64,000 nucleotides of DNA from Hygrocybe punicea (lineage: Eukaryota; Basidiomycota; Agaricomycetes; Agaricales; Hygrophoraceae). Shown here piece by piece: positions 43,302 to 53,869 of the stretch; positions within the stretch are counted from its first letter, which is position 1; each line of letters begins with the position of its first letter. Under the pieces are notes generated by a model, which saw only the letters and a list, made by a program, of their open reading frames with translations, was not told where the DNA came from and ran no database searches. A program made the translations under genes and the position numbers. The stretch spans positions 5,270,001-5,334,000 of the forward strand of contig OY744463.1 in NCBI GenBank assembly GCA_963556145.1, in the 5' to 3' direction.

Positions 43302-43557
43302 TGTCCTACGCAGTCCAAAGCAGAAACAAATAGCTTCCATGATTGTTACCCTTTGCCGAGAACCTCTGTCAGAGTTAGGGGAGGGAGGAGCAACGTAAGG
43401 ATGTTTGGTATTGTCCGATAGACTGCCTTGACGAATGGTGTTCAGCTATCAAAGGCCATCGACACATCAAATGTCGAAATCAGCGAAGGCTCGATTGCGG
43501 AAACGGCAAGCTAAAGTATTAGCTAATTAAGGAAGGGTTATCGGCCTACTGGCATCT

Positions 43558-45752
43558 TCAACTTCTACCCCACCAACCTCCCAGAAGACTGCTCAGTCCG
43601 CTACGAGCAGACGCTTGAGCCTCAGGGGTTGTTGTCCGACCATCTTCGACCATGGCTTTCCCCGTCTGTTTCTTCTTCGATTGGGCTTCAGGAACCTTGC
43701 CACTGGACTTTCTAAGAGCTTGCGATGATCCAATGAATTTCTTTCCTGACCGTTCTTGCAGACGATCCATGTCAAGCTGAACATAGTTCAACGCAATATT
43801 GAAAAATATGGGTTTCTTGTAAGATTTGTTGTCAGTGTCGATTGAACCTCCATTATACGCAAACCAGTCTCTCTTGAGTTGTAGCCCGTAGTTGGACAAA
43901 TCACTTTCAAGTTGATCGAAGTCAAGGCTTGAAAGCGTGTAGTAGGGTGGATTGCCGGAGGTGATAGGATCCGACAAAGTGACAACCGAGCGGGCGTCAC
44001 GCAAGTGAATGCCAGCGTGTTGAATTAGTGTCAATGCCTGAGCATACTTCTTGACTGGTTCGTAGCAACGAGTTAGGTTCAAGCATCTATGATAGCGACC
44101 TCGTTACTGGAGTGATATTCAGCAAAGCAGGAACTTCGCTGACCTTCGACTTTTGGTAAACGACAATCGTGCTTCAACAGCAGAGGCAAGCTCTTGGTTT
44201 TCGTCTACCACACTCAGCGTCCGCATTTGATCAAGACTCTGTACGACGGTGTCCAGCAATTTGACTATCGCAGGATACAATCGCCCATCGACTTGTTCCG
44301 GTTTAACGATTGATGTGGGCGGCAGTTTGTTGGAACCAGCTGCTGAAGGCACTGATGAGAGTTTCTGTGACGAAAACAAGGCTGAAACCAGAAAGAGATC
44401 TCGCTGAATACGGCGTGATAGAAGTTGATACACGATATACGCATGGAGGAATTGGATATCACGTTTCCCAGCACTGGAATTTCTAGTATTCACACCATTC
44501 ATCTACATTGGAAACATTCGGTAATTCAGCTAAAGCCGTGAATAAATAAATACACACCTGTTGTCCTACTAATTTACGAGACACCTCTTCGGCGTCGCTC
44601 AATGCGAGAAGAATGGCATCGAAGGCGGCCACACCTGTTTTAGAACGACTTCCACTGAATTGCTTCACTGTCTGATCCCTAGTTCCAGTCCGGGACTGCT
44701 CGGCCCCGCTTTCTTGATGGGTTAGCCGGACTTCTGCTGCCTGAACCTTCAACAAAACATCCACCAACTCCGGGTTACGTACATCCACGGGTTGACCTTC
44801 CCAAACCAAGGTACTCATTGTCATCCTCGTCCCTCCCTTTCCGGCAACTTCCCCTTCCTTTCTGAGCTTTTCAACAAGCCTATCGCATTTCTCCACAATC
44901 TCATTCTTATGCTTCGATGCAACCTCATTGACAATGCTATCAACATCATATTCCTTTGAGCGGCCTAGTTCGTGGGCACAGTATCGAATTTCTGGGGCTA
45001 TCTCATCGGCAAAGAGAGTGGTCAGCGCTTGATCACGACTCGTGGACGCTGCGGCGGCCAGTTCGTCTAAGAGGTATCGGGCCACGGAGAGCTGAATCAA
45101 AGCATCCTCAAAGTCGTCTCTATACCGGAGAAATCGGCCGTTTAAGATCAGAGTATAAACAAACACTTCCAAAAGATTTTCGGCGGATAACCGCGACGAT
45201 GCGAAAAGGCTCTGGCAGTGTGACAGAAGCTGGGTCGACCAGTGGGTAGCACGGCGAAAACGACCAGTGGCGCTATGTCTGATCGCGCTAGCTCTCTGTT
45301 CATTGGTGGGCTGCAGTGACAGCGAAATAAGCTCTTGAGAGTATGTCCAAGCACGCTCGGCTTCAAGTAAAAGTAGTTGCAAGCTGGCGACGACTATGAC
45401 AACACGCCATCACCATTCATCGATAGAGCACTCACTGGCCGTCTTTGAGATAGTCTGAGCTTACATGCGGAAGTTTCTTGAAATCGCGACCTTTTCCGTG
45501 CGTCATCTTGAGTGTCGACCGGAGTCGATGTGTCCTGTTAGCACAGTGTTTTCTGGTGACACATTGACCAATGATATCGCCTACACAAGGGTATTCATCC
45601 GTACCTGTAGCGGTTCAAATCATTATATCTTAAGCCATAGGAGTTTCTTTGCTTGTTGACGAGCTGCAAAGCTACAAAACAGCGTGTTATACAAGCGACT
45701 TGGACTTGGAAAGTTACTTACCTTTGAAATAGACTGGTTTTTCTTCAGTCAT
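43558..45752 (-). CDS. SRP68: Signal recognition particle subunit SRP68
   Basis: SRP68 forms a heterodimer with SRP72 on the S domain of SRP RNA and takes part in targeting nascent secretory proteins to the ER. The minus-strand gene starts MTEEKPVYFK at 45752 and has at least six exons. Exon 2 gives LQLVNKQRNSYGLRYNDLNR, exon 3 LRSTLKMTHGKGRDFKKLPH, and exon 4 LQLLLLEAERAWTYSQELIS, all characteristic of the SRP68 RNA-binding N-terminal domain. The middle is helical (TPR-like), and the C-terminus (GLQLKRDWFAYNGG, then a basic KKKQTGK segment) ends at 43558. The spliced protein is about 600 residues, normal for the family. Introns are 45-80 nt with consensus ends. The start codon is 154 bp from that of GET3, in divergent orientation. 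Confidence 0.92.
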
Positions 45753-45906
45753 TTTTAGGCAACGATCCCCGAGCCCTTACATACAAGGCTTCAGAGTGGT
45801 CGAGTATGTTGATTGGGACTCAAGAAAGTGTTGCCGAATTTGCTCATACGGTCATACCCCATATAAATATTTAAACTTGAATAACGCGCTCTTTTTCCCG
45901 CTAGAA
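45753..45906. promoter_or_regulatory. Divergent SRP68/GET3 promoter
   Basis: 154 bp separate the two start codons. On the plus strand TATAAATA (45862-45869) lies 38 bp before the GET3 ATG, and ATTGG (45812-45816, a CCAAT box on the minus strand) is midway. No other sites are evident. Co-expression of the two protein-targeting genes is plausible but untested. Confidence 0.5.
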
Positions 45907-47335
45907 ATGGAGACTGACACTCTACCGCCGACCCTCCAGAATATCCTGGACCAGACATCGTTAAAATGGATCTTCTGCGGTATGTCGTCTCTCTACATAC
46001 TACTTGAAGATTTCTCACACATTTTTCACCGATTCAGGTGGAAAGGGTGGTGTCGGTAAGCCCTTGAAATCGGCTCTGATCTAGATCATTGCAAACAAGT
46101 GGAAATGTCAGGCAAAACTACGACTTCTTGTTCTCTTGCTATCCAGCTTGCGCAATGTCGTCAGTCTGTTCTCCTCATCGTAGGTATTAACCGTTACTTA
46201 GCTACCCGAGACTGATGCTTCACTTTGCGCTAGTCTACTGATCCTGCACATAATTTATCTGATGCTTTTGGTCAAAAGTTCTCAAAGGATGCCACGAAAG
46301 TCAACGGATTTGATAATCTTTTTGCGATGGAAATCGATCCGACGAGAGCAATACAAGAGATGGTCGAGCAATGTAAGCTTTTCATCGACGGCATGCGGCC
46401 TCCCTTTTTACAATAGTATTTCAGCGGACTCAAATGGCGTGATGGGAGCCATGATGCAAGACCTTGCCTTTGCGATTCCGGGCGTGGACGAGGCTATGAG
46501 TTTCGCAGAAATTATGAAGTCTGTCACTCTTCTTTCCACGAATGAATACTCCTATGCTGATATGCGGTTAGACATGTAAAGTCGATGGAATATTCAGTGA
46601 TTGTTTTCGATACTGCACCGACAGGACACACGCTTCGATTCCTCTCGTTCCCAACGGTGCTGGAGAAAGCCCTTGGGAAACTTAGTGCTCTTGGTGGACG
46701 ATTTGGACCAATGATTAGTCAGGTGTGTGACTTGTCCAGATTTTGCCTGCGGCTACGGAACCAACCACTTCTTCCAGATGTCTAGTATGATGGGCGGTGA
46801 GGCAGGCTCGCAAGAAGACATGTTTGCCAAACTTGAGTCAATGAGGGCTGTCATCACCGAAGTCAATACACAATTCAAGGATCCAGTATGTTCACGTCAC
46901 TCCAGGTCGTATCGTCATTGAAATAATTTCCTAACTCCACTTGTTAGGAAAAGACGACTTTTGTCTGTGTGTGCATCTCTGAATTTCTCTCCCTATATGA
47001 GACCGAGCGACTGGTGCAAGAACTTACGAATTATGAAATTGACACACACAATATCGTTGTGAATCAACTTCTGTTCCCAAAGAAATGTATGTGCCCACCG
47101 ACCTATTCCGGGTTCATTAAAACGCTGATATGACGGTGACTTTGTTTAATCAGCGTCCAATTGTGAGCATTGTCGTGTCCGACAAAAAATGCAGCACAAG
47201 TATCTAGCAGAGGCTCATGAACTATACGACGAGTTTTTCCACATTATACAACTTCCTCTGCTCACAGAGGAGGTTCGAGGTCCCGAGAAATTGAAGGAGT
47301 TTAGCAGAATGCTGGTGGAACCCTACGTACCTTGA
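45907..47335 (+). CDS. GET3: Guided-entry-of-tail-anchored-proteins ATPase GET3
   Basis: GET3 is the cytosolic ATPase that carries tail-anchored membrane proteins to the ER receptor GET1/GET2. The gene starts [12 protein letters not shown] at 45907 and ends ...LVEPYVP at 47335; spliced length is about 330 residues, as expected. Seen in order: the deviant Walker A loop [16 protein letters not shown] (split by short introns), [18 protein letters not shown] (switch I/A-loop), [16 protein letters not shown] (switch II), the methionine-rich client-binding stretch [22 protein letters not shown], and CEHC (about 47164-47175), the zinc-binding CxxC of the homodimer. Six or more introns of roughly 50 nt interrupt it. 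Convergent with DOT1, 155 bp apart. Confidence 0.93.
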
Positions 47336-47490
47336 TAGGAATGATGTGTATCCTGGATAGTGCACAGAATCAAAATTTCCGGTTTATTTATTATACAGAC
47401 TCTACCGCTACGCAAAATTACTAAAAGTTATATGTATATAAATACGTCTATAGGCAATAAAAGCACCCTCAACTATTTTGTTTCCTCTTT

Positions 47491-49553
47491 TCACCGCTGT
47501 CTGCGCGTACCACGAGTAGAACCTGATCGTAGGTTCTCGAATCGCTGCCTGATGCTCGCATATCCCTCACGATCAACGCGGTGGATGTAATACGAACCGC
47601 CCGCGCTGCCCCAAGAGACACTGCCAGAGTGATAGTGGCGTTCCGTCACGTCAAATATAGCGCTGATGTCGTCCACCTGGATGGATTCCATGAGCTCGAG
47701 TGAATCGAGTGGTGTCAATAAAGAAGGCTTACGTTTCTTTCAGTGACTCTTGCATTTAGAGACGAAACAAAAGGGTTCAGAGAGACGACTATGGCGCCCT
47801 CCTTCAAATCAAGGAATTTTGGACGAATGGCTTCATTCACTGTCGGCGCTGTGTGATCAACTCATGGTCTCCAAAATGAAGAAATCACTCACAAGACTCC
47901 AAAAACACCTTGTTGTTCACCAACACAACGTCAGCCTTTGGTATCAGCTCCGTCACGCGTTGGCTCTGCAACATGTCGCCCTCCATCAGCTCGACATTTC
48001 CAATAGCAACACCCCACATCCTACAGCGGGTCTTGAATTGTTCCAATTGTTCCTTGGCGACTTTTGCTGGTGAAGGCATAATTTCAATTCCAAAGCTCTT
48101 GCATCCACTTTGCAAACTCGCTTGGACCACAACATTGCCCACGCCCGATCCCAGATCCATGAACAGGGAGTCCTGGTTAAGGCCGGTATTTTTTATGATG
48201 TCGGCAATGAAGCCTGGCATAAGTTCGCCGTAGACTTCTGACGAGAAGGCTTCGTAATTCCTCAAAGTCTGGACATGTGGTCCCACAGAGCGCTGGTAGG
48301 TCTCGTCGATTATTCGCATTAGAACTTTCTGGGGAATGCCTGTGGCGGTCCATGAACGAACTGCTTCCTTGAGAATATTTGGAGGGCTTGGACTGAAAGC
48401 ATCTTGCGGGAGTGCTGGATATTTGAGAGAGCAGAGGAGAGTGTTAATCGTGGATATGGTTTTGAGAAAGAGGGGCCCGTCCTGTCGGTGGATAGCGCGT
48501 TGGATAGCTCTCAGGTAGTTCACTTTGGGCGGCGATGAAGATGAGGAAAGGGAGGTAAGAGCGGAGCTGCAAGAGGAATTGGAACCTTGGGAACACGGAG
48601 GCGAGGGCGATGGCGATGGCGAGGGTGGTGGTGTAACATCAGATAGTATGTCGGTAGGTATGGTTCCAAATAAACTCTGCTGTGCGGGCGTTAAATATGC
48701 TGGAGGGATGGTGAGAAGAAGGCTGTAACTGGGATGGACAGACCTACATTCCACAATAGTATAAAGAGATTTCTCAAGGCACATGATGGGACTGTAGTGG
48801 TCCTTGTCCTTGGGGGCTAAAAGAATGAATCTATTGTTGCCACAATAAGACAGGAAAAGACGTGAACGGAGGCGACGACTACCTCTCAGAAGCACCGTTA
48901 TTAGGGTACTCTAGTTCAGCCACAGGATAATTAGTTGGATGAGGCTCAAATGATAAATCCTGCTTGTCATCCAAATTTTTGAAATCTATATTCCCGTGAC
49001 CTTTCGCCGACGAGATAAAAACCGGGTCAGACGTACATCCTTTGTATGTGCGCATGATTTCTTTGACCACATTTTCAGAGCTGAGAAACGCAGGGCCAGG
49101 TGTGCCATCTTCCTCTATCCAACACGATCGTGACAGGGGTGTTTCAGTACTGTGAAAAGTGGACACAGAGCGCGACCTGCTGGATCGGTATATAGGTTCC
49201 GGAGACGGAGCAAGTGTGTTCTGACGGCTTGTGCCACGGGAGGAGGATGAGCTGGAGCTGTGCCTCTGGGGCGGTTGCGCAGCGGTCCGCAGTCTCTTGA
49301 CATTGCGAGGTAAAGCGACGGAGGCTGGACACTTGCGCTTCTTTGTCACGTTGTGGATTGGAGTAATCGAAGAGCCGGCGGAACAAGTGCTTTGAGGACA
49401 ACCAAGATGGTGATTCGGTGTTAAAGTCGGGTGTTGTACGTGACGCGCCGCGACGATGGGGGAGCAGGGGGACGCGACTGGCCTTGATACACTTGACGCT
49501 GGGAAGAAACTGAGATCAGCCGAGGTGGTTCGGGCTGAGGGGGACGTGAGCAT
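47491..49553 (-). CDS. DOT1: Histone H3-K79 methyltransferase DOT1
   Basis: DOT1 methylates Lys79 of histone H3 on nucleosomes and acts in transcription, silencing boundaries and the DNA-damage checkpoint. The minus-strand gene opens at 49553 with a disordered Ser/Pro/Arg-rich N-terminus of about 220 residues. After a 50-nt intron comes the catalytic part: LKEAVRSWTATGIPQKVLMR, YEAFSSEVYGELMPGF, then the SAM-binding motif LFMDLGSGVGNVVVQAS, FGIEIMPSPAKVA and VELMEGDM, VLVNNKVF, and further exons with KFLDLKEGAIVVSLNPF. The last exon (DDISAIFDVTERHYHSGSVS...YYIHRVDREGY) ends in a basic RRQR tail at 47491. The total is about 630 residues. The start choice is the first ATG of the open N-terminal frame; a further upstream start is not visible. 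Confidence 0.92.
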
Positions 49554-49636
49554 GATGGGCGGTGACGGAGGAAGAGGAGTTGGTGGCAGTGTGAAGTGCT
49601 TTGTTTTTTTTGGTGGCCACGTGATTGACGGAATTC
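49554..49636. promoter_or_regulatory. 83-bp divergent DOT1/DBP3 promoter
   Basis: Only 83 bp lie between the two predicted start codons. The interval includes a T-rich stretch and GCCACGTGATT (CACGTG at 49618-49623, a bHLH-type box). If the DBP3 start is right, both transcripts must begin within or beyond each other's leaders. Confidence 0.45.
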
Positions 49637-51584
49637 ATGCTGCCAACACGAAATACCAGTAAAAGGTTGAAAAGTGACCGTACCAGTGGCGGGCTGGCAC
49701 TGGCTGGAGGTGTGCCCATTATTTATCTAAAGACGGGCTTAAATAAACTGGGCAGGATTAGAGGCTCGTCACAAGGATGATGCAGAGCCATTCGGAACAC
49801 AGAAGACGAAGCGAAAACGAACAGGTGAAGAGGAAACCGTCCGCGAGTCGAATACTTTGGTAAAGAAAAAGAAAAAGAAAAACGCAAAGAGTAAAGAATC
49901 GGGCGCCATTGACGAAGTCCAGCTACCCACCGCTGTTGCCATAGAGGCCTTCCTATCAAAGCATTCCGTGACCATTCATACCACAACCGACTCAGACACA
50001 GTCACTCCCATCATCTCTTTTTCTCAGCTCGATATCCCCGCCGGCTTGCGTTTGGCATTGATTGGATTCAAGGATCCTACCCCAATACAAGCCTGCTCAT
50101 GGCCTCCGGCATTGCAGGGACGTGATCTTATTGGCATCGCAGAAACGGGCAGGCAAGTCTTGTTTCACCATGTCTCGTTTGTAGTATTAACTAAACAAAT
50201 GAACAGCGGCAAAACTCTTGCCTTCGGAATCCCAGCTCTCGTCCACCTTATCACCTCCAAGAAAAGCAAAGGATCAACAGTTCTTGTCGTCGCCCCTACT
50301 CGTGAGCTAGCCCTTCAAACTCATGACACACTGTCCTCGCTTGGAGCTTCGTTCGGAATCGCCAGCGTGGCTGTTTTTGGTGGTGTTGCAAAAGCACCCC
50401 AAATAAAAACTCTCGCAAATGCTAATAAGGATGGGAAGACTACTGGTATTATTGTAGGCACTCCCGGTCGAATTCTGGATCTTGTGAACGACGGAGTTTG
50501 TGACCTTAGTCAGTACGTTCTACTTCATATTGTTTTTGCATGAACTTTCCAAAATCTGTTTTCTTTTCAGCGTTAATTATTTAGTGTTGGACGAGGCAGA
50601 CCGAATGCTGGACAAAGGGTTCGAGAACGATATCCGAAATCTCATATCACATACAAAACAAGGGGCTGGGCGACAAACTCTGATGTGTGCGTCAACCATT
50701 TCATTATAATACTTAGGCACACCCGACGTTGAATGACAATACGTAGTCAGTGCGACGTGGCCTGACGCAGTTCGGAGGCTAGCAAGTACTTTCCTACAAA
50801 ACCCCATCAGAGTCACTGTTGGAAGTGATCATCTAACTGCGAACGGCCGCGTAGAACAGATTGTAGAAGTTTTCGATGATCCACGGTCAAAGGAGTGAGA
50901 CTTTTTTTTAGTTTTTATCACAATCTTGCTTACCCCACCATTGTAATCTTGAAGCTCTAGGCTTGTTGCTCAATTGCACGCCCTGGCTCACAAGAAGACG
51001 ACCACAACCGGTTCGACGGAGGCCCGCATCCTCATTTTCGCCCTCTACAAAAAAGAAGCTTCTCGGGTGGGAGCCATGCTTCGTAGACAAGGGTATGCCG
51101 TCGGAGCCCTGCACGGAGATATGTCCCAGTCTGCTCGCTTAGAGGCGTTGGAGAACTTCAAAAACGGTACAACCGGGTTGTTGGTGGCTACGGACGTTGC
51201 TGCACGTGGGCTGGATATTCCCAATGTGGGCGCCGTTATCAACTATACATTCCCGCTGACAATCGAGGACTATATTCATCGGATCGGACGAACAGGTTGA
51301 GTGTTTGACAGCTTCATCTCCGAGTATTGTTAACAGTTCTCTACGGTCTACGGTTAGGCCGTGGCGGACGTGGTGGTAAATCAATCACGTACTTCACTGG
51401 AGAAAATCACGAGCGGTCTCTCGCAGGGGAGTTGGCGCGGGTGGTGCGGGAGAGTGGTTTCGCCGCCGAAGGGCTCAAAAGGTTCCCAATGACGATTAAG
51501 AAGAAGGAGCACGGTGCTTATGGCGCGTTCTTCCGCGACGACATCCCCGTGCCAAAGGGCCCTACCAAGATCGTGTTCTCATAG
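49637..51584 (+). CDS. DBP3: ATP-dependent DEAD-box RNA helicase DBP3
   Basis: DBP3 is a nucleolar helicase of 60S ribosomal subunit biogenesis. The predicted start is [13 protein letters not shown] at 49637, spliced (49710-49755) to [20 protein letters not shown]; no in-frame ATG exists in the second exon. A Lys-rich nuclear segment ([12 protein letters not shown]) precedes the helicase core: Q-motif [13 protein letters not shown], motif I AETGSGKT, Ia PTRELALQ, Ib [66 protein letters not shown], and a C-terminal [18 protein letters not shown] typical of DBP3. The spliced protein is about 530 residues. The intron splitting motif I has a GC donor (AG|GCAAGT at 50155) instead of GT. Confidence 0.9.
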
Positions 51585-51877
51585 GAGGGGGTGCCTTACT
51601 AGATTAGATAACAATATTAGATTACAGACTGGCAATATTCCATACGTCAGCAACACCACTCCGTCCTGCGCATTCCTGTGTTCTCCGGTTCTGCGTGCCT
51701 ATCACACAATAAATCTAGTCTTGTTCTGCCGGTACCTGGCTTGACATCAAGATTGCTCCCGAAGGCAGTGATTTCGTCCAGATTACCGTATCACTGGCAG
51801 GTCATCGATTCATCCAATATACACGCACACAGTTCCCTCGACCACGCCATTTCCTCGCAGCGTTACTTCCAACTGCC
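51585..51877. other. Intergenic region between DBP3 and the OSBP gene
   Basis: About 290 bp serving as DBP3 3' flank and OSBP promoter. I see no TATA box, repeat or small gene; CACAATAAATCTAG near 51706 could be a polyadenylation signal of DBP3. Confidence 0.35.
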
Positions 51878-53632
51878 ATGATGGGCATATTCAGCCAGGC
51901 GCAGTATCATTTCCTCAGGCCACGAGGCTCGTCTGAAGGAGAGAAGGCACCCTCAGACACCGAACCGGACGACACTTCAATCCTGTCAGGCTCTTTCGTT
52001 CTTTCCAATGCTTTCATTCCTTCCAATGCTTCCATTCGTTTCTGATTCCGAATCCAGAGACGAAAATGAAGGATCCATTATCGCTTCGTTAATCGCACAA
52101 CTGAGGTGTCGTATCTTTGCCATTGCGCCTAGGAAACATGCTTACTCTTGACTGGATAGAGTTGGGATGGATTTATCCAGAGTAACATTCCCAACGTTTG
52201 TTCTCGAGCCCCGGAGCATGCTCGAGCGCATCACCGACTTTATGTCACACCCTGAGCTCATTTTTGGGCAAGTCGTCCTTCGTTGGTTCCCTAGATATTA
52301 TTCATTAATGTTGCAATCCCATATTTTAGAGCAGAGAAATGCAATGATCCCGATGAAAGATTCATTCGCGTTTTACAATACTATTTAGCAGGTTGGCATA
52401 TCAAGCCAAAAGGTGTAAAGAAACCGTGCGCTACTTTCTTGCTCGACTTATTCATGTGCCAAACTTTGCGATAGTTATAATCCTGTCCTCGGGGAGTTCT
52501 TCCGTTGCCGATACGATTATCCTAACGGAACACAAGGATTTTACATTGCCGAGCAAGGTAAGGTCTTACTATCCGAGTAGGCGGTTTGAAATATGACATT
52601 TATCATAGTCTCGCATCATCCTCCCGTCTCTGCATTTTACTACATATCTCCGGCGAATCTGGTCTGTATTCTCGGAGAGCTTCGCCCCAAGTCGAAATTT
52701 CTCGGCAACAGTGTTTCAACGACGATGGAGGGCGAGAATCGCGTCACTTTGCTAGGCCGACCAGATGATGGCGGTAAGTATTTGTTTATTTTATCTTGCC
52801 GTTCCTCTTGCGGATGAATTTCCCCAAAGAATACGTGATCACGATGCCAAATATGTACGCCCGAGGAATTCTGTTCGGAAAGATGGTCCTCGAACTTGGC
52901 GATACATGCATCGCCAAGAATGAGAAGAATGGCCTCTATTGTGATCTTGAGTTCAAGACCAAGGTTGTTTCCACAGCATAACAATTTTAAACAATCTTTG
53001 CTCATTCACAAGATATGTTTAGGGTTTCTTTTCAGGAACATACAACGCTCTATCGGGCCGAATACGCCACAGCAACGAAGACATCGGAGAAGTCTCTGGG
53101 AGATGGAGTCACCTCATGGACTTCAAGGATATAAAGGTTAGATTAGTGTACTGGTCTCACGATCTCAGCCTCATGCTCGATGGTAGACAGGCGATAGACG
53201 AGTCCTATTCGACGCTGTAAAGGATGGACAGAAGATATCTCCGAAGTGGGTTGCACCAGAAGAGGAGCAAGAGCCCAACGAGTCACGTCGGCAAGTCAAT
53301 TGCATTTTATATTACACAACATTCTTATCCGGTCGCAGACTGTGGCGAGATCTGACGCAAGCCATAGTTGCCAAAGAGATGGAGGCTGCAACGGAAGCTA
53401 AGACTGTTGTGGAAGATGCCCAGCGAGAACTTCGGCGTAAACGCGAGGAGGCTGGTGAGAATCACATGCCTCGATTTTTCCAACTGCGCGATGGACGATG
53501 GGTTCCGAAGCTCATGTACGTTGATCACCATCAATATTCAGTTTCATCGTTTAATTGTGTGTTAGCGTCCCCCCGGACCCGCAAGAAGCAATCAGGGCGG
53601 TGCAACAGTGGATATGGTCATCACCAACTTGA
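51878..53632 (+). CDS. Oxysterol-binding protein (OSBP/Osh family, short Kes1-type)
   Basis: OSBP-related proteins exchange sterols and phosphatidylinositol-4-phosphate between membranes. The start is MMGIFSQAQYHFLRP (51878; 51881 equally possible). Exon 1 joins through a 73-nt intron (51985-52057) to DENEGSIIASLIAQL, then GMDLSRVTFPTFVLEPRSML and ERITDFMSHPELIFG, CNDPDERFIRVLQYYLAGWH, YNPVLGEFFRCRYDY, and the family fingerprint EQVSHHPPVSAFYY (spanning an intron near 52562-52608). Further exons give NRVTLLGRPDDG, EYVITMPNMYARGILFGK, YNALSGRI and LWRDLTQAIVAKEMEAATEA, ending with PDPQEAIRAVQQWIW at 53632. Eight or nine introns. The spliced protein is about 430 residues with no PH domain or ankyrin repeats, so it is a short-form ORP. 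Convergent with the next gene, 237 bp apart. Confidence 0.9.
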
Positions 53633-53869
53633 CGATGTTGTCAATAGGTAGTTGATTATTAATAATACTGTTTCTGCATCAGCATCTACCACATAATGAG
53701 ATCCATTCCTAACGTTGCATGATAACACTGTAACACGAGTGGCATCAATGAGTGAGTATTGCGAGGATGTACGAACAAACAATAATTGAATGATGTGTAT
53801 GGTAAAAATTAGATGCATGTATCCACAGTAGAATGAAACAATGGAGGTAAAACCTTCGTTCTTTCTTTT

